Assembly (NCBI GenBank): GCA_903837255.1
Contig: CAILTZ010000209.1
Coordinates: forward strand, 1 to 7,843
Source: an uncultured Pirellula sp.
GTDB taxonomy: Bacteria; Planctomycetota; Planctomycetia; Pirellulales; Pirellulaceae
Direction of reading: 5' to 3'
DNA length: 7,843 bases
The position numbers and the translations under genes are program-made. This document shows positions 1-6,344 of the stretch, piece by piece. The notes below the pieces were generated by a model. It searched no databases, was not told the DNA's origin, and saw nothing but the letters and a program-made list of their open reading frames with translations. Positions within the stretch are counted from its first letter, which is position 1. Each line of letters begins with the position of its first letter.

Positions 1-1
1 G

Positions 2-595
2 CAGAGTCTGCTCTCGGCCGGCTTGAGCGTTCCAGTCAAATTGCCTGGCCCTGCGACTCGTTTAACGATCGCTGAAAAAATCGCCGCAGAAATCGCACCC
101 GAACTATCCAAAGACGACATTCACAAGTTCTGCTTGCGGATTCAGGACACACCTAACGCCTTGCAACTCAAAGGTATCCTGAATCGATGGGCACACCACC
201 TGCATGCCGAATCGTTTGCCAAATCCCCTCTACTGAAAAACACATCCCAAAAAAACCCGTCGGTCAAACAGGCCTCGATCAAGCAGATCGAAAAAATCGT
301 CGGTGCCGGGACTCCCAAGATGACTTGCAAGGACCTGCTCAAACGAGTCGCAAAAGAATTTCAATTAACCCACGACTCCTTGACAGGTCCTTCGCGAAAA
401 TCCGGTGTGGTGAGGGCTCGGGGACTCGCGATGCTCCTCATGCGGCAGCTGACCGACGAATCCTTCGAAACCATCGGCGAGCATTTCTCGGGTCGCGACC
501 ATACCACCGTCATGCACGCCTGCAAACGAACCGAACTGAGCCTTGTCAAAGACTCAGAACTCAATCGCATTTACGATCGTATCCGACAAAGATAA
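2..595 (+). CDS. dnaA: DnaA-family replication initiator, C-terminal part (5' end outside window)
   Basis: This is the last 197 codons of a DnaA-type protein; the frame is open to the left edge, so the true start lies upstream. A TTG at 23 is in frame but sits inside the AAA+ domain and is not the start. The first ~70 residues match the end of AAA+ domain III (lid). The last ~90 residues form domain IV, the helix-turn-helix that binds DnaA boxes. The DnaA signature GRDHTTVMHACKR is at 491-529, with the base-contacting D-H-T-T intact. Known DnaA proteins use ATP-bound oligomers to open the origin. Here the box VII arginine finger (E. coli R285) aligns with Leu at 8-10, and the sensor II arginine (E. 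coli R334) aligns with Leu at 161-163. It could therefore be a divergent paralogue rather than the main initiator. No dnaN follows; the next gene starts 32 bp downstream, and no DnaA-box cluster is visible. Confidence 0.9.
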   Translation, partial: QSLLSAGLSVPVKLPGPATRLTIAEKIAAEIAPELSKDDIHKFCLRIQDTPNALQLKGILNRWAHHLHAESFAKSPLLKNTSQKNPSVKQASIKQIEKIVGAGTPKMTCKDLLKRVAKEFQLTHDSLTGPSRKSGVVRARGLAMLLMRQLTDESFETIGEHFSGRDHTTVMHACKRTELSLVKDSELNRIYDRIRQR

Positions 596-627
596 CCACT
601 TACCATTACCCTTCCAATCATCCCATC

Positions 628-3339
628 ATGAAGCGAACCTATCGTTCTTTGCGTCTCCTATCCTACCGGACACTTGCAAGTGGACTGGCTGTGTGCCTTG
701 CAGGAGCCCATGCCCAAGAAAGCGATTTTGATCCGAATCGATTTGAGAAGACCGTCGTGGTCAACGGGCTAACCCAGCCGATGGAAATGGCGATCGCTCC
801 AGAGGGAACCATCTACCTGATCGAATTGGCAGGTAAAATCAAAGCAATCGATCCAATCAGCAACGAGGTAAAGAACATCGGTTCGATCAAGGTCACCACC
901 GAACAAGAGAACGGTCTGATCGGTATCGCCCTGGATCCAAAGTTCGCCGAGAATCGCTGGGTCTATCTGCAATACTCCCCACCCGACTTCACCGGCCAAC
1001 ACATCAGTCGCTTTGCGATCGCTGCCGATGGATCGCTGGATCTTGAGAGCGAAAAGATTCTCATGAAGTACCAAGAGCAGCGCAAGGAATGCTGCCACCA
1101 CGCAGGCTCGATGGAGTTCGGGCCCGACGGCTGTCTGTACATCGGCACGGGTGATAACACCAATCCATTTGGGGATTCCCAAGGTTTCGCACCCATCGAT
1201 GAACGCGAAGAAAAAAGCGCGTTCAACGCCTTGCGGACCAGTGCTAACACCAAGAGTTACAACGGCAAGGTCCTGCGGATCCGCCCCAACGACGATGGGA
1301 CTTACAGCATCCCCGACGGAAATCTATTCCCCAAAGATGGATCGGTCGGTCATCCAGAAATCTATGTCATGGGATGCCGCAATCCGTGGCGACTGAACAT
1401 CGACCAACGGACCGGCTTCCTCTACTGGGGAGATGTCGGACCCGATGCAGGTGGCGATGGACCCCGAGGTCCTCGCGGCTACGACGAAGTCAACCAAGCT
1501 CGCAAGGCAGGCTTCTTTGGTTGGCCGCTTTTCATCGGCAACAATCGACCTTACCTGCAAGTCGATTTCAACTCAGGATCGATCGGCAATGCCTTCGATC
1601 CCTCCAAGCCAATCAACTTCTCGAAGTTCAACACAGGTGTGAAAGAACTTCCACCCGCACAACCCGCGTGGATCTATTACCCAGGTGGCGAGTCCAAAGA
1701 GTTTCCCGCGGTCGGGACCGGTGGTCGGACCGCTTGTGCCGGCCCAACCTACTACCACGATCCAAACCTAAAATCTACGACCCAATTTCCGCTTGCCATG
1801 GACCGAACGGTCTTTATCTTCGAATGGTCCAGGAACTGGATCGTCTCGGTCAAGCTCGATGCGGATTCGAACATCCAGAAGATGGAGCGATTCATGCCCA
1901 ACGAAAAATTCATCCGCCCAATCGACTTGCAATTCGATAAAAATGGATCCCTCTATGTCATCGAATACGGAGAGACCTGGGGGGTCAATCCGGATGCCAA
2001 GTTGGTGAGGGTCGACTACCAAGCTGGTAACCGAACGCCACAGGCTCGGGTCGTCCAAGGCGAATTCGCAGGCAAAGAACCACTCAAGCTAGCCTTTTCT
2101 GCTGAGCCATCGAGCGACAAGGACAAGGAGCCTCTGACGTTTGCTTGGACCAAAGTCAATTCAGCAGACTCCTCCGATCGGGTTGCCATCGGTACCGGAG
2201 TGCATATCGAACACACGTTTGATAAGCCAGGGGTCTACAACGTCGAGGTTAAAGTGATGGATCCACATGGGGCTTCTACAACAGCCGTCGTTCCGGTGAT
2301 CGTCGGAAATTCGATCCCAGTCATCGAATTTATAAGCCCCAAGGATGGTGACTTTTTTGACGCGGGGCAACAGTTGGCTTATCAAGTCACGGTCACCGAC
2401 CAAGAGGATGGGAGCTCTGATGAAAAGATCACCAGCACAACCGACTTGGACAATCTCGATGCATCCGCCCCGGATCGGGTGAGTGTCCAAGCCAATCTTT
2501 TGGCAGGTGGATCGAGTACCGTCAACGACGAAAGTCTGCCGGTGGGATTAAAGCTGATGCGATCGAGCGATTGTTTCAATTGCCACGCATTGGAACGAGC
2601 GATTGTCGGTCCTTCGCTTTTGGATATCGCGAACAAGTACCGAGGCCAAGCCGGAGCGATGGAAGCGTCGATCGATCGGGTGCTCAAGGGTTCGACGGGG
2701 GTGTGGGGCAAGGTAGCGATGTTGCCACACGGCCAACATACCCGCGAACAAGTCTCGCAGATGGTCGCTTGGGTCTATGATGCGAAACCAGACCCTACGA
2801 GCCAGACAATCCGAGGGATGAGAGGCACCATCGAGTTGAGCCAGAAGCCCGAGAATGCTGGCGCCGCGATTCGGCTTACGGCCCGGTACCAAGACCTAGG
2901 GGGTCCATCGCTACCATCGCTTACGGGCTATAAAACAATCGAACTCAAACCGCGGCTTAGGGAAGCCGAGCGAGCCGACCAAGTCGTCGGCATGAGCGAG
3001 CTTACAAGCGGCAAAGCCGGCCAGGGCAAGTTCCTTGGGGCGATCAACCATGGATCGTATTTTGTGATCAAGGATGTGCGGCTCGATCAAGTCCGCTCGC
3101 TTGAATTCCGCGTTTGTTCGGCGGGAGCCGGTGGGGAGATTCGGGTCCACCAGGGGTCGATTGACGGGCCAGTTATTGGCAAGATGCAAGTCGACGTCAA
3201 CGGCGATTGGGATGGCTGGTACGAGCGCAGCATGAAGCTCGAGCCAACCGCCCAGCGCGTGGACTTGTTCTTCGAAGCCATCAATCCACAGAATCGCAGC
3301 GGTCTGATGAACATCGACTCGGTCCGCTTCGACCTGTAA
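628..3339 (+). CDS. Exported PQQ-dependent sugar dehydrogenase-type protein with PKD, cytochrome c and CBM6-like domains
   Basis: The product is 903 residues. The start at ATG 628 is chosen because it begins a clear signal peptide (basic start, hydrophobic core, AHA|QE cleavage after residue 29); the frame is open further upstream only as overlap with dnaA. No Shine-Dalgarno is seen. Residues ~38-465 form the six-bladed propeller of the soluble glucose/L-sorbosone dehydrogenase family. His157, before GSMEFGPDG, aligns with catalytic His144 of Acinetobacter sGDH, and Arg251 in GCRNPWR aligns with Arg228. A PKD domain spans ~468-561, followed by a second Ig-like stretch. A monohaem cytochrome c domain lies at ~637-725, with C649-x-x-C652-H653 and probable axial Met698. 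Residues ~728-903 resemble a CBM6-type sandwich. The inferred role is periplasmic or extracellular oxidation of a sugar or polysaccharide, passing electrons from PQQ to its own haem. Substrate is unknown, and no PQQ biosynthesis genes are in view. Vicinal Cys155-Cys156 beside His157 are unusual. Confidence 0.88.
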   Translation: MKRTYRSLRLLSYRTLASGLAVCLAGAHAQESDFDPNRFEKTVVVNGLTQPMEMAIAPEGTIYLIELAGKIKAIDPISNEVKNIGSIKVTTEQENGLIGIALDPKFAENRWVYLQYSPPDFTGQHISRFAIAADGSLDLESEKILMKYQEQRKECCHHAGSMEFGPDGCLYIGTGDNTNPFGDSQGFAPIDEREEKSAFNALRTSANTKSYNGKVLRIRPNDDGTYSIPDGNLFPKDGSVGHPEIYVMGCRNPWRLNIDQRTGFLYWGDVGPDAGGDGPRGPRGYDEVNQARKAGFFGWPLFIGNNRPYLQVDFNSGSIGNAFDPSKPINFSKFNTGVKELPPAQPAWIYYPGGESKEFPAVGTGGRTACAGPTYYHDPNLKSTTQFPLAMDRTVFIFEWSRNWIVSVKLDADSNIQKMERFMPNEKFIRPIDLQFDKNGSLYVIEYGETWGVNPDAKLVRVDYQAGNRTPQARVVQGEFAGKEPLKLAFSAEPSSDKDKEPLTFAWTKVNSADSSDRVAIGTGVHIEHTFDKPGVYNVEVKVMDPHGASTTAVVPVIVGNSIPVIEFISPKDGDFFDAGQQLAYQVTVTDQEDGSSDEKITSTTDLDNLDASAPDRVSVQANLLAGGSSTVNDESLPVGLKLMRSSDCFNCHALERAIVGPSLLDIANKYRGQAGAMEASIDRVLKGSTGVWGKVAMLPHGQHTREQVSQMVAWVYDAKPDPTSQTIRGMRGTIELSQKPENAGAAIRLTARYQDLGGPSLPSLTGYKTIELKPRLREAERADQVVGMSELTSGKAGQGKFLGAINHGSYFVIKDVRLDQVRSLEFRVCSAGAGGEIRVHQGSIDGPVIGKMQVDVNGDWDGWYERSMKLEPTAQRVDLFFEAINPQNRSGLMNIDSVRFDL

Positions 3340-3346
3340 CAGTCCA

Positions 3347-3409
3347 TCAGTCAAGCGCTACGTCCTAGCAAGATGGCTTCGCCGTCCTATCGGATCTTTG
3401 TCAGTCAAG
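3347..3409. repeat. 9-bp direct repeats flanking a CGTCCTA module
   Basis: The exact 9-mer TCAGTCAAG occurs at 3347-3355 and 3401-3409. Between the copies lie 45 bp containing CGTCCTA twice (3361-3367 and 3383-3389), with GGCTTCGCC between them. The arrangement resembles a short insertion with a target-site duplication, but no clear terminal inverted repeat is seen, so chance or stacked repeats remain possible. Confidence 0.4.
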
Positions 3410-3471
3410 GAACGATTTACACCACGGAAAACGGCGGCGGTTTGTACTAAGGGCATTAAACGGATGGGTCA

Positions 3472-3499
3472 GTAGGACGGGACCAGAGTCCCATCCTAC
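3472..3499. repeat. Hairpin-forming REP-like palindrome
   Basis: GTAGGACGGGAC (3472-3483) and GTCCCATCCTAC (3488-3499) form a 12-bp stem with a CAGA loop. The single mismatch is C-A on the + strand but would be a G-U pair in RNA from the - strand. The left arm contains the reverse complement of the CGTCCTA words at 3361 and 3383, so these belong to one short repeat family. There is no T-run after it on the + strand, so it is not a typical intrinsic terminator. It may still protect or end the dehydrogenase transcript, whose stop codon is 132 bp upstream. Confidence 0.65.
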
Positions 3500-3520
3500 G
3501 TCCAACGTTCGGCTGTTTTA

Positions 3521-3550
3521 TCAGCGGTCCATCAGCGTCCATCAGCGGTC
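3521..3550. repeat. Three tandem TCAGCG(G)TCC units
   Basis: TCAGCGGTCC, TCAGCGTCC and TCAGCGGTC(C) follow one another, each separated by a single A, with a period of 10-11 bp. A fourth, isolated AGCGGTCC lies at 3613-3620 inside the neighbouring inverted repeat. No function is known; this resembles non-coding repeat words of the same kind as the adjacent 8-bp-period triplets. Confidence 0.55.
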
Positions 3551-3567
3551 CGGCTCGGCGGTTTTCT

Positions 3568-3678
3568 TGTTCTTCTTGGCGAGCTTGGCGCCTTGGCGAG
3601 AAACTTCTTCTTAGCGGTCCCGGTCGCTGCCCGGGATCCTTGGGTCTCACGCAAAGGCGCAAAGACGCAAAGAGAACA
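3568..3678. repeat. Imperfect long inverted repeat with 8-bp-period triplet arms and a central palindrome
   Basis: The left arm (3568-3604) contains three TTGGCG words; the right arm (3644-3678) contains three GCAAAG words. The reverse complement of the right arm aligns with the left arm at about 29 of 37 columns by eye, beginning TGTTCT and ending GARAC. Near the centre, TCCCGG (3618-3623) and CCGGGA (3631-3636) form a perfect 6-bp stem around a 7-base loop, close to the symmetry point of the outer arms. The shape suggests a palindromic intergenic element of the REP/MITE type. No transposase is nearby and no target-site duplication was found. Confidence 0.6.
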
Positions 3679-3789
3679 GCATGGAAAGGTAGCTTTGCAT
3701 CTTATTGTACCAAGCCCTTATCATTGGGCCTCTTCCGCTAGAAATTAGGGTAGTATTCGAATTAGAGATTGGCACATCACGTCGCGAGC

Positions 3790-3794
3790 AGGAG
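3790..3794 (+). promoter_or_regulatory. Shine-Dalgarno of the response regulator
   Basis: AGGAG ends 9 bases before ATG 3804. It supports 3804 rather than an in-frame TTG at 3705. The 33 residues that the TTG would add do not resemble a receiver domain, whereas the sequence from 3804 begins the standard VLLVEDD strand. Confidence 0.55.
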
Positions 3795-3803
3795 CAAGGG
3801 GCT

Positions 3804-4381
3804 ATGCACACCGTATTGTTGGTTGAGGATGACGTCCAACTCGCCTGCGTCGTACGGGACTACTTGCAGCAGAATGGCTTCAGCGTCTGCCGCCAAGTTC
3901 GTGAGGATTTCCGCGGAGCGATCATCATGCTCACGGCTCGTTTGGAAGACGTTGACGAGGTGCTCGGTTTAGAACTCGGCGCAGACGACTATCTTTCCAA
4001 ACCCGTCCGACCAGCAGTACTGCTGGCTAGGCTGGGGGTCCACTTAAGACGGAACACCAACACCAAACTTCAAGAGGAGATGATCAAGGTAGGGGGGCTT
4101 GAAATTTTTCCAGAGCGTCGCGCTGTGGAATTGATTGGCCAGCCGATCCATACCACGTCTGCGGAGTTCGATTTGCTGATGATCTTTGCGAGGGATCCTG
4201 GAAAAGCGCTCGATCGAGCCGATTTGTTCAAACAATTGAACCCTACAGAAACCTACAATTTTCAGGACCGATCGATCTTCGGGTTTCACGCCTAAGGCGC
4301 AAACTCGGGGATGATCCTTACAAACCTACTCGCATCGTATCGATTCGCGGGAATGGTTATATGCTTGCAGTCATACCATGA
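3804..4381 (+). pseudogene. RstA/OmpR-type response regulator, broken by an internal deletion and a frameshift
   Basis: The open frame from 3804 gives only 163 residues (stop TAA 4293-4295), against about 230-240 for this family. It begins as a receiver (VLLVEDD, acidic D9-D10), but after GFSV (residues 25-28) it jumps straight to CRQVR. Compared with E. coli RstA, about 35 residues are gone, including the phospho-acceptor Asp. T44 and K66 of the normal switch remain, as does RstA-like PAVLLARL. The winged-helix domain then runs to DRSI and ends with FGFHA. Reading on in the -1 frame from 4280 gives the missing 33 residues: wing helix RVSRLRRKLGDDP, then TRIVSIRGNGYML, ending at TGA 4379-4381. 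Adding one GATC unit at 4269-4277 would restore DRSIDLRVSRLRRKL. The regulator and kinase were once translationally coupled. Both lesions could be real decay or assembly error; the fragment is unlikely to work as a normal regulator. Confidence 0.85.
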
Positions 4382-6063
4382 TCAGACTCTTCGTAAAGTT
4401 CCTACTGTTGATGGCCGTTGCTTTTCTGGCTGGTCGATGGACTTTTTATCGATTGCTCGAGGGCCAAGTGTTTGACGATCGTCAGCGAGTCGTGGCGGGT
4501 ATTACCGAGGTACACTTGGGCGGCTTGCGTATCGTGGCTTCTGAGTTAGGTGTCACCGATGAGCAGACCCGCAAACGGCGATGGGATGCGATCCAAGAGG
4601 AACTCGATTCGCCATTGGAAATTCGACCCACGGCGGAACTCTCGGCCCCTGAGCGATTACGACTCGAGCAGCCAAGCGGGTTTGTTTACACCTATCGCAA
4701 CGACATCATCGATTATTTAGGAGTGCACCTCGACACCGACCGTTACTTACGCCTCGGACCGATCGCAGAAATTACGATCGCGTTGATCGAGCAGGACGTC
4801 GCCGGATGGCTCCGGATACTAGCACGCAAGATGGAAGGTTCGACCGACGTCGAAGGCCTGCTCCAAAGAGTTTCGACCGAGTCTCTAGTACCCGTTCGAT
4901 TGCTCACGGCTAATTTGATCCCTCATGAAGCACAAGAGCAACTCGCAAGTGGAAAAAAGACCAGCTTTTATGGTTTGGCGGGCAACTACTACGTGGCAAT
5001 GCCCATCAAGGATCGCAACGAACTCTTGAGTCTCGGCCCGCTACCTAAAGTCAAGGACTTGGCCCAGCAATCTATCACCAGGGCGATGGCCATTTGGTAC
5101 GCAATCGTGATGGGGGCCACCGGATTGCTGGTATATAGCGTTTCTAAAAAATTTCGCAGGATCGAACTTGCGGCAAGAAAGATTGCCGAAGGCAACTTTG
5201 ATTCGCGTGTCGATGAATCCAATGCGGGCGAGTCCAAGGTGCTTGCCAGTGCATTTAATTTGATGGCATCCAAGATGGAATTATCGATCCGTTCTAAAAA
5301 AGAATTGTTGCAGGTGGTCTCCCACGAACTGCGAACCCCGTTGTCTCGGTTGCGTTTTGCCATCGAACTTTTGGACTCCTCCTCCGATCCCGGACACAAC
5401 CGTTCAAGGATGATGGTTATTCGCCAATCGATCGATAATCTCGATGCGATCGTCGACGAAGTCCTCGATTACGTTCGAACTGAAGATGATTCCCCTAAAA
5501 TGACTAAAGAGTGGATGGAGATCCAACCGGGCCTTAAGCCGATGATTCAGGTATTGCAAATAGAACATCCCAAGCTTCAATTCGAGTGGGTTTTCTCGGG
5601 CATCAGTCCCTGTACAGACGTCTATGCGGACCGAATCACCTTCCACCGCGCGATAGGAAACCTGCTCTCCAATGCCGTTCGATACGCGAAATCCAGGGTG
5701 CGTATCCATGTGTATCGAGCCAGTATCACCTCTCTAACCGACGAAGCCGGTAGTCTGCCCAAGCCAACGGTTTGCATCGAGATCGAAGACGATGGGCCCG
5801 GGATCCCCGAGCAAAAGCGAAACCAGGTGATGTCCCCCTTTGTCCGCATCTCACCCGATGAATCGCTACCCCAATCAGAAAGCCCCCCTTCGTTGGATCT
5901 CTGTGCCCAGAGCGAGTCGATCAGCACACATGCAGGACTAGGTTTGGGACTCACAATCGTCGAGCGATCGATCAAACAACACGGTGGTTCGATAAGTATC
6001 CATCAAGGAGCCCTAGGAGGTTGTTTGGTCCAGACCCATTGGCCAATCCCAACCACACCGTAA
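4378..6063 (+). CDS. RstB-like membrane sensor histidine kinase
   Basis: The product is 561 residues. ATG 4378 overlaps the ancestral stop of the response regulator (ATGA), a standard coupling arrangement. Order of parts: TM helix ~4-23, a long periplasmic sensor ~25-235 of unknown ligand, TM helix ~236-256, HAMP linker ~257-309, then the HisKA dimerisation domain with H-box SHELRTPLSRLRF and phospho-acceptor His316. The ATPase domain has an N-box with Asn432, G1 box DDGPGIP (Asp472), F-box Phe488 and G2 box GLGLGL (from Gly520). All catalytic motifs are intact. The SKK-L linker and HELRTPLxRLRF resemble E. coli RstB, but the protein is larger (RstB is 433 residues), mostly in the sensor part, and the ATP lid between F and G2 boxes is about 18 residues longer. 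Its cognate regulator is broken. Because that frame now ends 82 bp upstream and no Shine-Dalgarno is visible, translation may be lowered. It may act on another regulator. Confidence 0.93.
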   Translation: MIRLFVKFLLLMAVAFLAGRWTFYRLLEGQVFDDRQRVVAGITEVHLGGLRIVASELGVTDEQTRKRRWDAIQEELDSPLEIRPTAELSAPERLRLEQPSGFVYTYRNDIIDYLGVHLDTDRYLRLGPIAEITIALIEQDVAGWLRILARKMEGSTDVEGLLQRVSTESLVPVRLLTANLIPHEAQEQLASGKKTSFYGLAGNYYVAMPIKDRNELLSLGPLPKVKDLAQQSITRAMAIWYAIVMGATGLLVYSVSKKFRRIELAARKIAEGNFDSRVDESNAGESKVLASAFNLMASKMELSIRSKKELLQVVSHELRTPLSRLRFAIELLDSSSDPGHNRSRMMVIRQSIDNLDAIVDEVLDYVRTEDDSPKMTKEWMEIQPGLKPMIQVLQIEHPKLQFEWVFSGISPCTDVYADRITFHRAIGNLLSNAVRYAKSRVRIHVYRASITSLTDEAGSLPKPTVCIEIEDDGPGIPEQKRNQVMSPFVRISPDESLPQSESPPSLDLCAQSESISTHAGLGLGLTIVERSIKQHGGSISIHQGALGGCLVQTHWPIPTTP

Positions 6064-6208
6064 TCATTAGAAATTATTGCATCGCGGATTATCCATTCTC
6101 ATCCTTCCACTGATCCGGATCCCTCTGGCCGCACATCGGGGCGATGACAACTTTTTCTCGTTTTTCCTAGAAACCTAGGGCATTCATCGGGGTTAAGAAA
6201 ACCTAAGG
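6064..6208. other. Intergenic DNA downstream of the kinase
   Basis: No gene is seen. The stretch contains a 5-bp-arm palindrome, CCTAG-AAAC-CTAGG (6166-6179), and two related words, AACCTAGGG (6172-6180) and AACCTAAGGG (6200-6209). A T-rich run precedes rather than follows the palindrome, so it is not a + strand intrinsic terminator. Neither a clear terminator for the kinase nor a convincing sigma-70 promoter was found. Confidence 0.4.
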
Positions 6209-6263
6209 GAGCCGGCCAGATAGACTTATTAGCTCGTCTTCTTACTTGTCATTTGGCTGGCTC
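6209..6263 (+). promoter_or_regulatory. Possible RNA stem-loop in the leader of the YHYH gene
   Basis: GAGCCGGCCAGAT (6209-6221) pairs with ATTTGGCTGGCTC (6251-6263) to give a continuous 13-bp stem with two G-U pairs, closing a 29-base loop. The wobbles pair only in RNA from the + strand, the same strand as the gene starting 82 bp further on. The stem is too far from the start codon to cover the ribosome site by itself. It could be a leader structure, a regulator operator or an end of the kinase transcript; no known riboswitch class was recognised. Confidence 0.45.
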
Positions 6264-6270
6264 GGGCTTG

Positions 6271-6319
6271 TTCGCATACCCTTTCGCATACCCTTTCGCA
6301 TACCCTGTTCGCATACTCC
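6271..6319. repeat. Four tandem 12-bp repeats (TTCGCATACCCT) before the YHYH gene
   Basis: Three exact copies of TTCGCATACCCT lie at 6271-6282, 6283-6294 and 6295-6306. After one extra G, a fourth copy follows at 6308-6319, ending TACTCC. The array ends 25 bases before the start codon, and the ribosome site lies between. The position suits repeated binding sites for a regulator or a phase-variable leader. A slippage-born array with no role is equally possible. Confidence 0.8.
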
Positions 6320-6329
6320 GTGTTCAACT

Positions 6330-6335
6330 GAGGAA
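6330..6335 (+). promoter_or_regulatory. Ribosome binding site of the YHYH gene
   Basis: GAGGAA lies 9 bases before ATG 6345. It supports this start, which also begins a signal peptide. Confidence 0.6.
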
Positions 6336-6344
6336 TCTTCGTTC

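Larger units (their letters stand above)
3340..3803. other. 464-bp gene-free, repeat-rich intergenic region
   Basis: No plausible gene was found here on either strand; the open frames lack family resemblance and run through the repeats. The block holds a 9-bp direct repeat around a CGTCCTA module (3347-3409), a 12-bp-arm hairpin (3472-3499), a triple TCAGCG repeat (3521-3550) and an imperfect long inverted repeat (3568-3678). Similar words TTGTACTAAGGG (3442) and TTGTACCAAGCC (3705) lie near the two ends. The last ~100 bp should contain the promoter of the regulator-kinase pair, but no convincing -35/-10 pair was found. Confidence 0.7.

Noticed and set aside
187..627. Upstream in-frame extension of the dehydrogenase into dnaA
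   Set aside because: It overlaps the conserved DnaA domain IV in another frame, and the signal peptide starts exactly at 628.
787..1023. HIP1-like GCGATCGC octamers (787-794 and 1016-1023) as a cyanobacterial sign
   Set aside because: Only these two were noticed, both inside coding sequence, in a window generally rich in GATC/CGATCG words; gene content does not suggest a cyanobacterium.
769..3354. Several open frames of 60-190 codons on both strands inside the dehydrogenase
   Set aside because: They have no recognisable domains and lie opposite or out of frame with a well-supported gene; they are shadows of its codon use.
3521..3678. CRISPR array
   Set aside because: The repeat words are only 6-11 bp with 0-3 bp between them; there are no unique spacers and no cas genes.
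4266..4295. Programmed -1 frameshifting to make a full-length response regulator
   Set aside because: No slippery heptamer is present at the shift point, and the receiver already lacks its phospho-acceptor region, so decay or sequence error is simpler.
6089..6097. DnaA box-like TTATCCATT
   Set aside because: Only seven of nine bases match TTATCCACA, and it is a single copy far from the dnaA-like gene.
6271..6319. CRISPR or origin iterons
   Set aside because: The 12-bp units are directly adjacent, so there are no spacers, and no replication initiator gene or AT-rich unwinding region is beside them.
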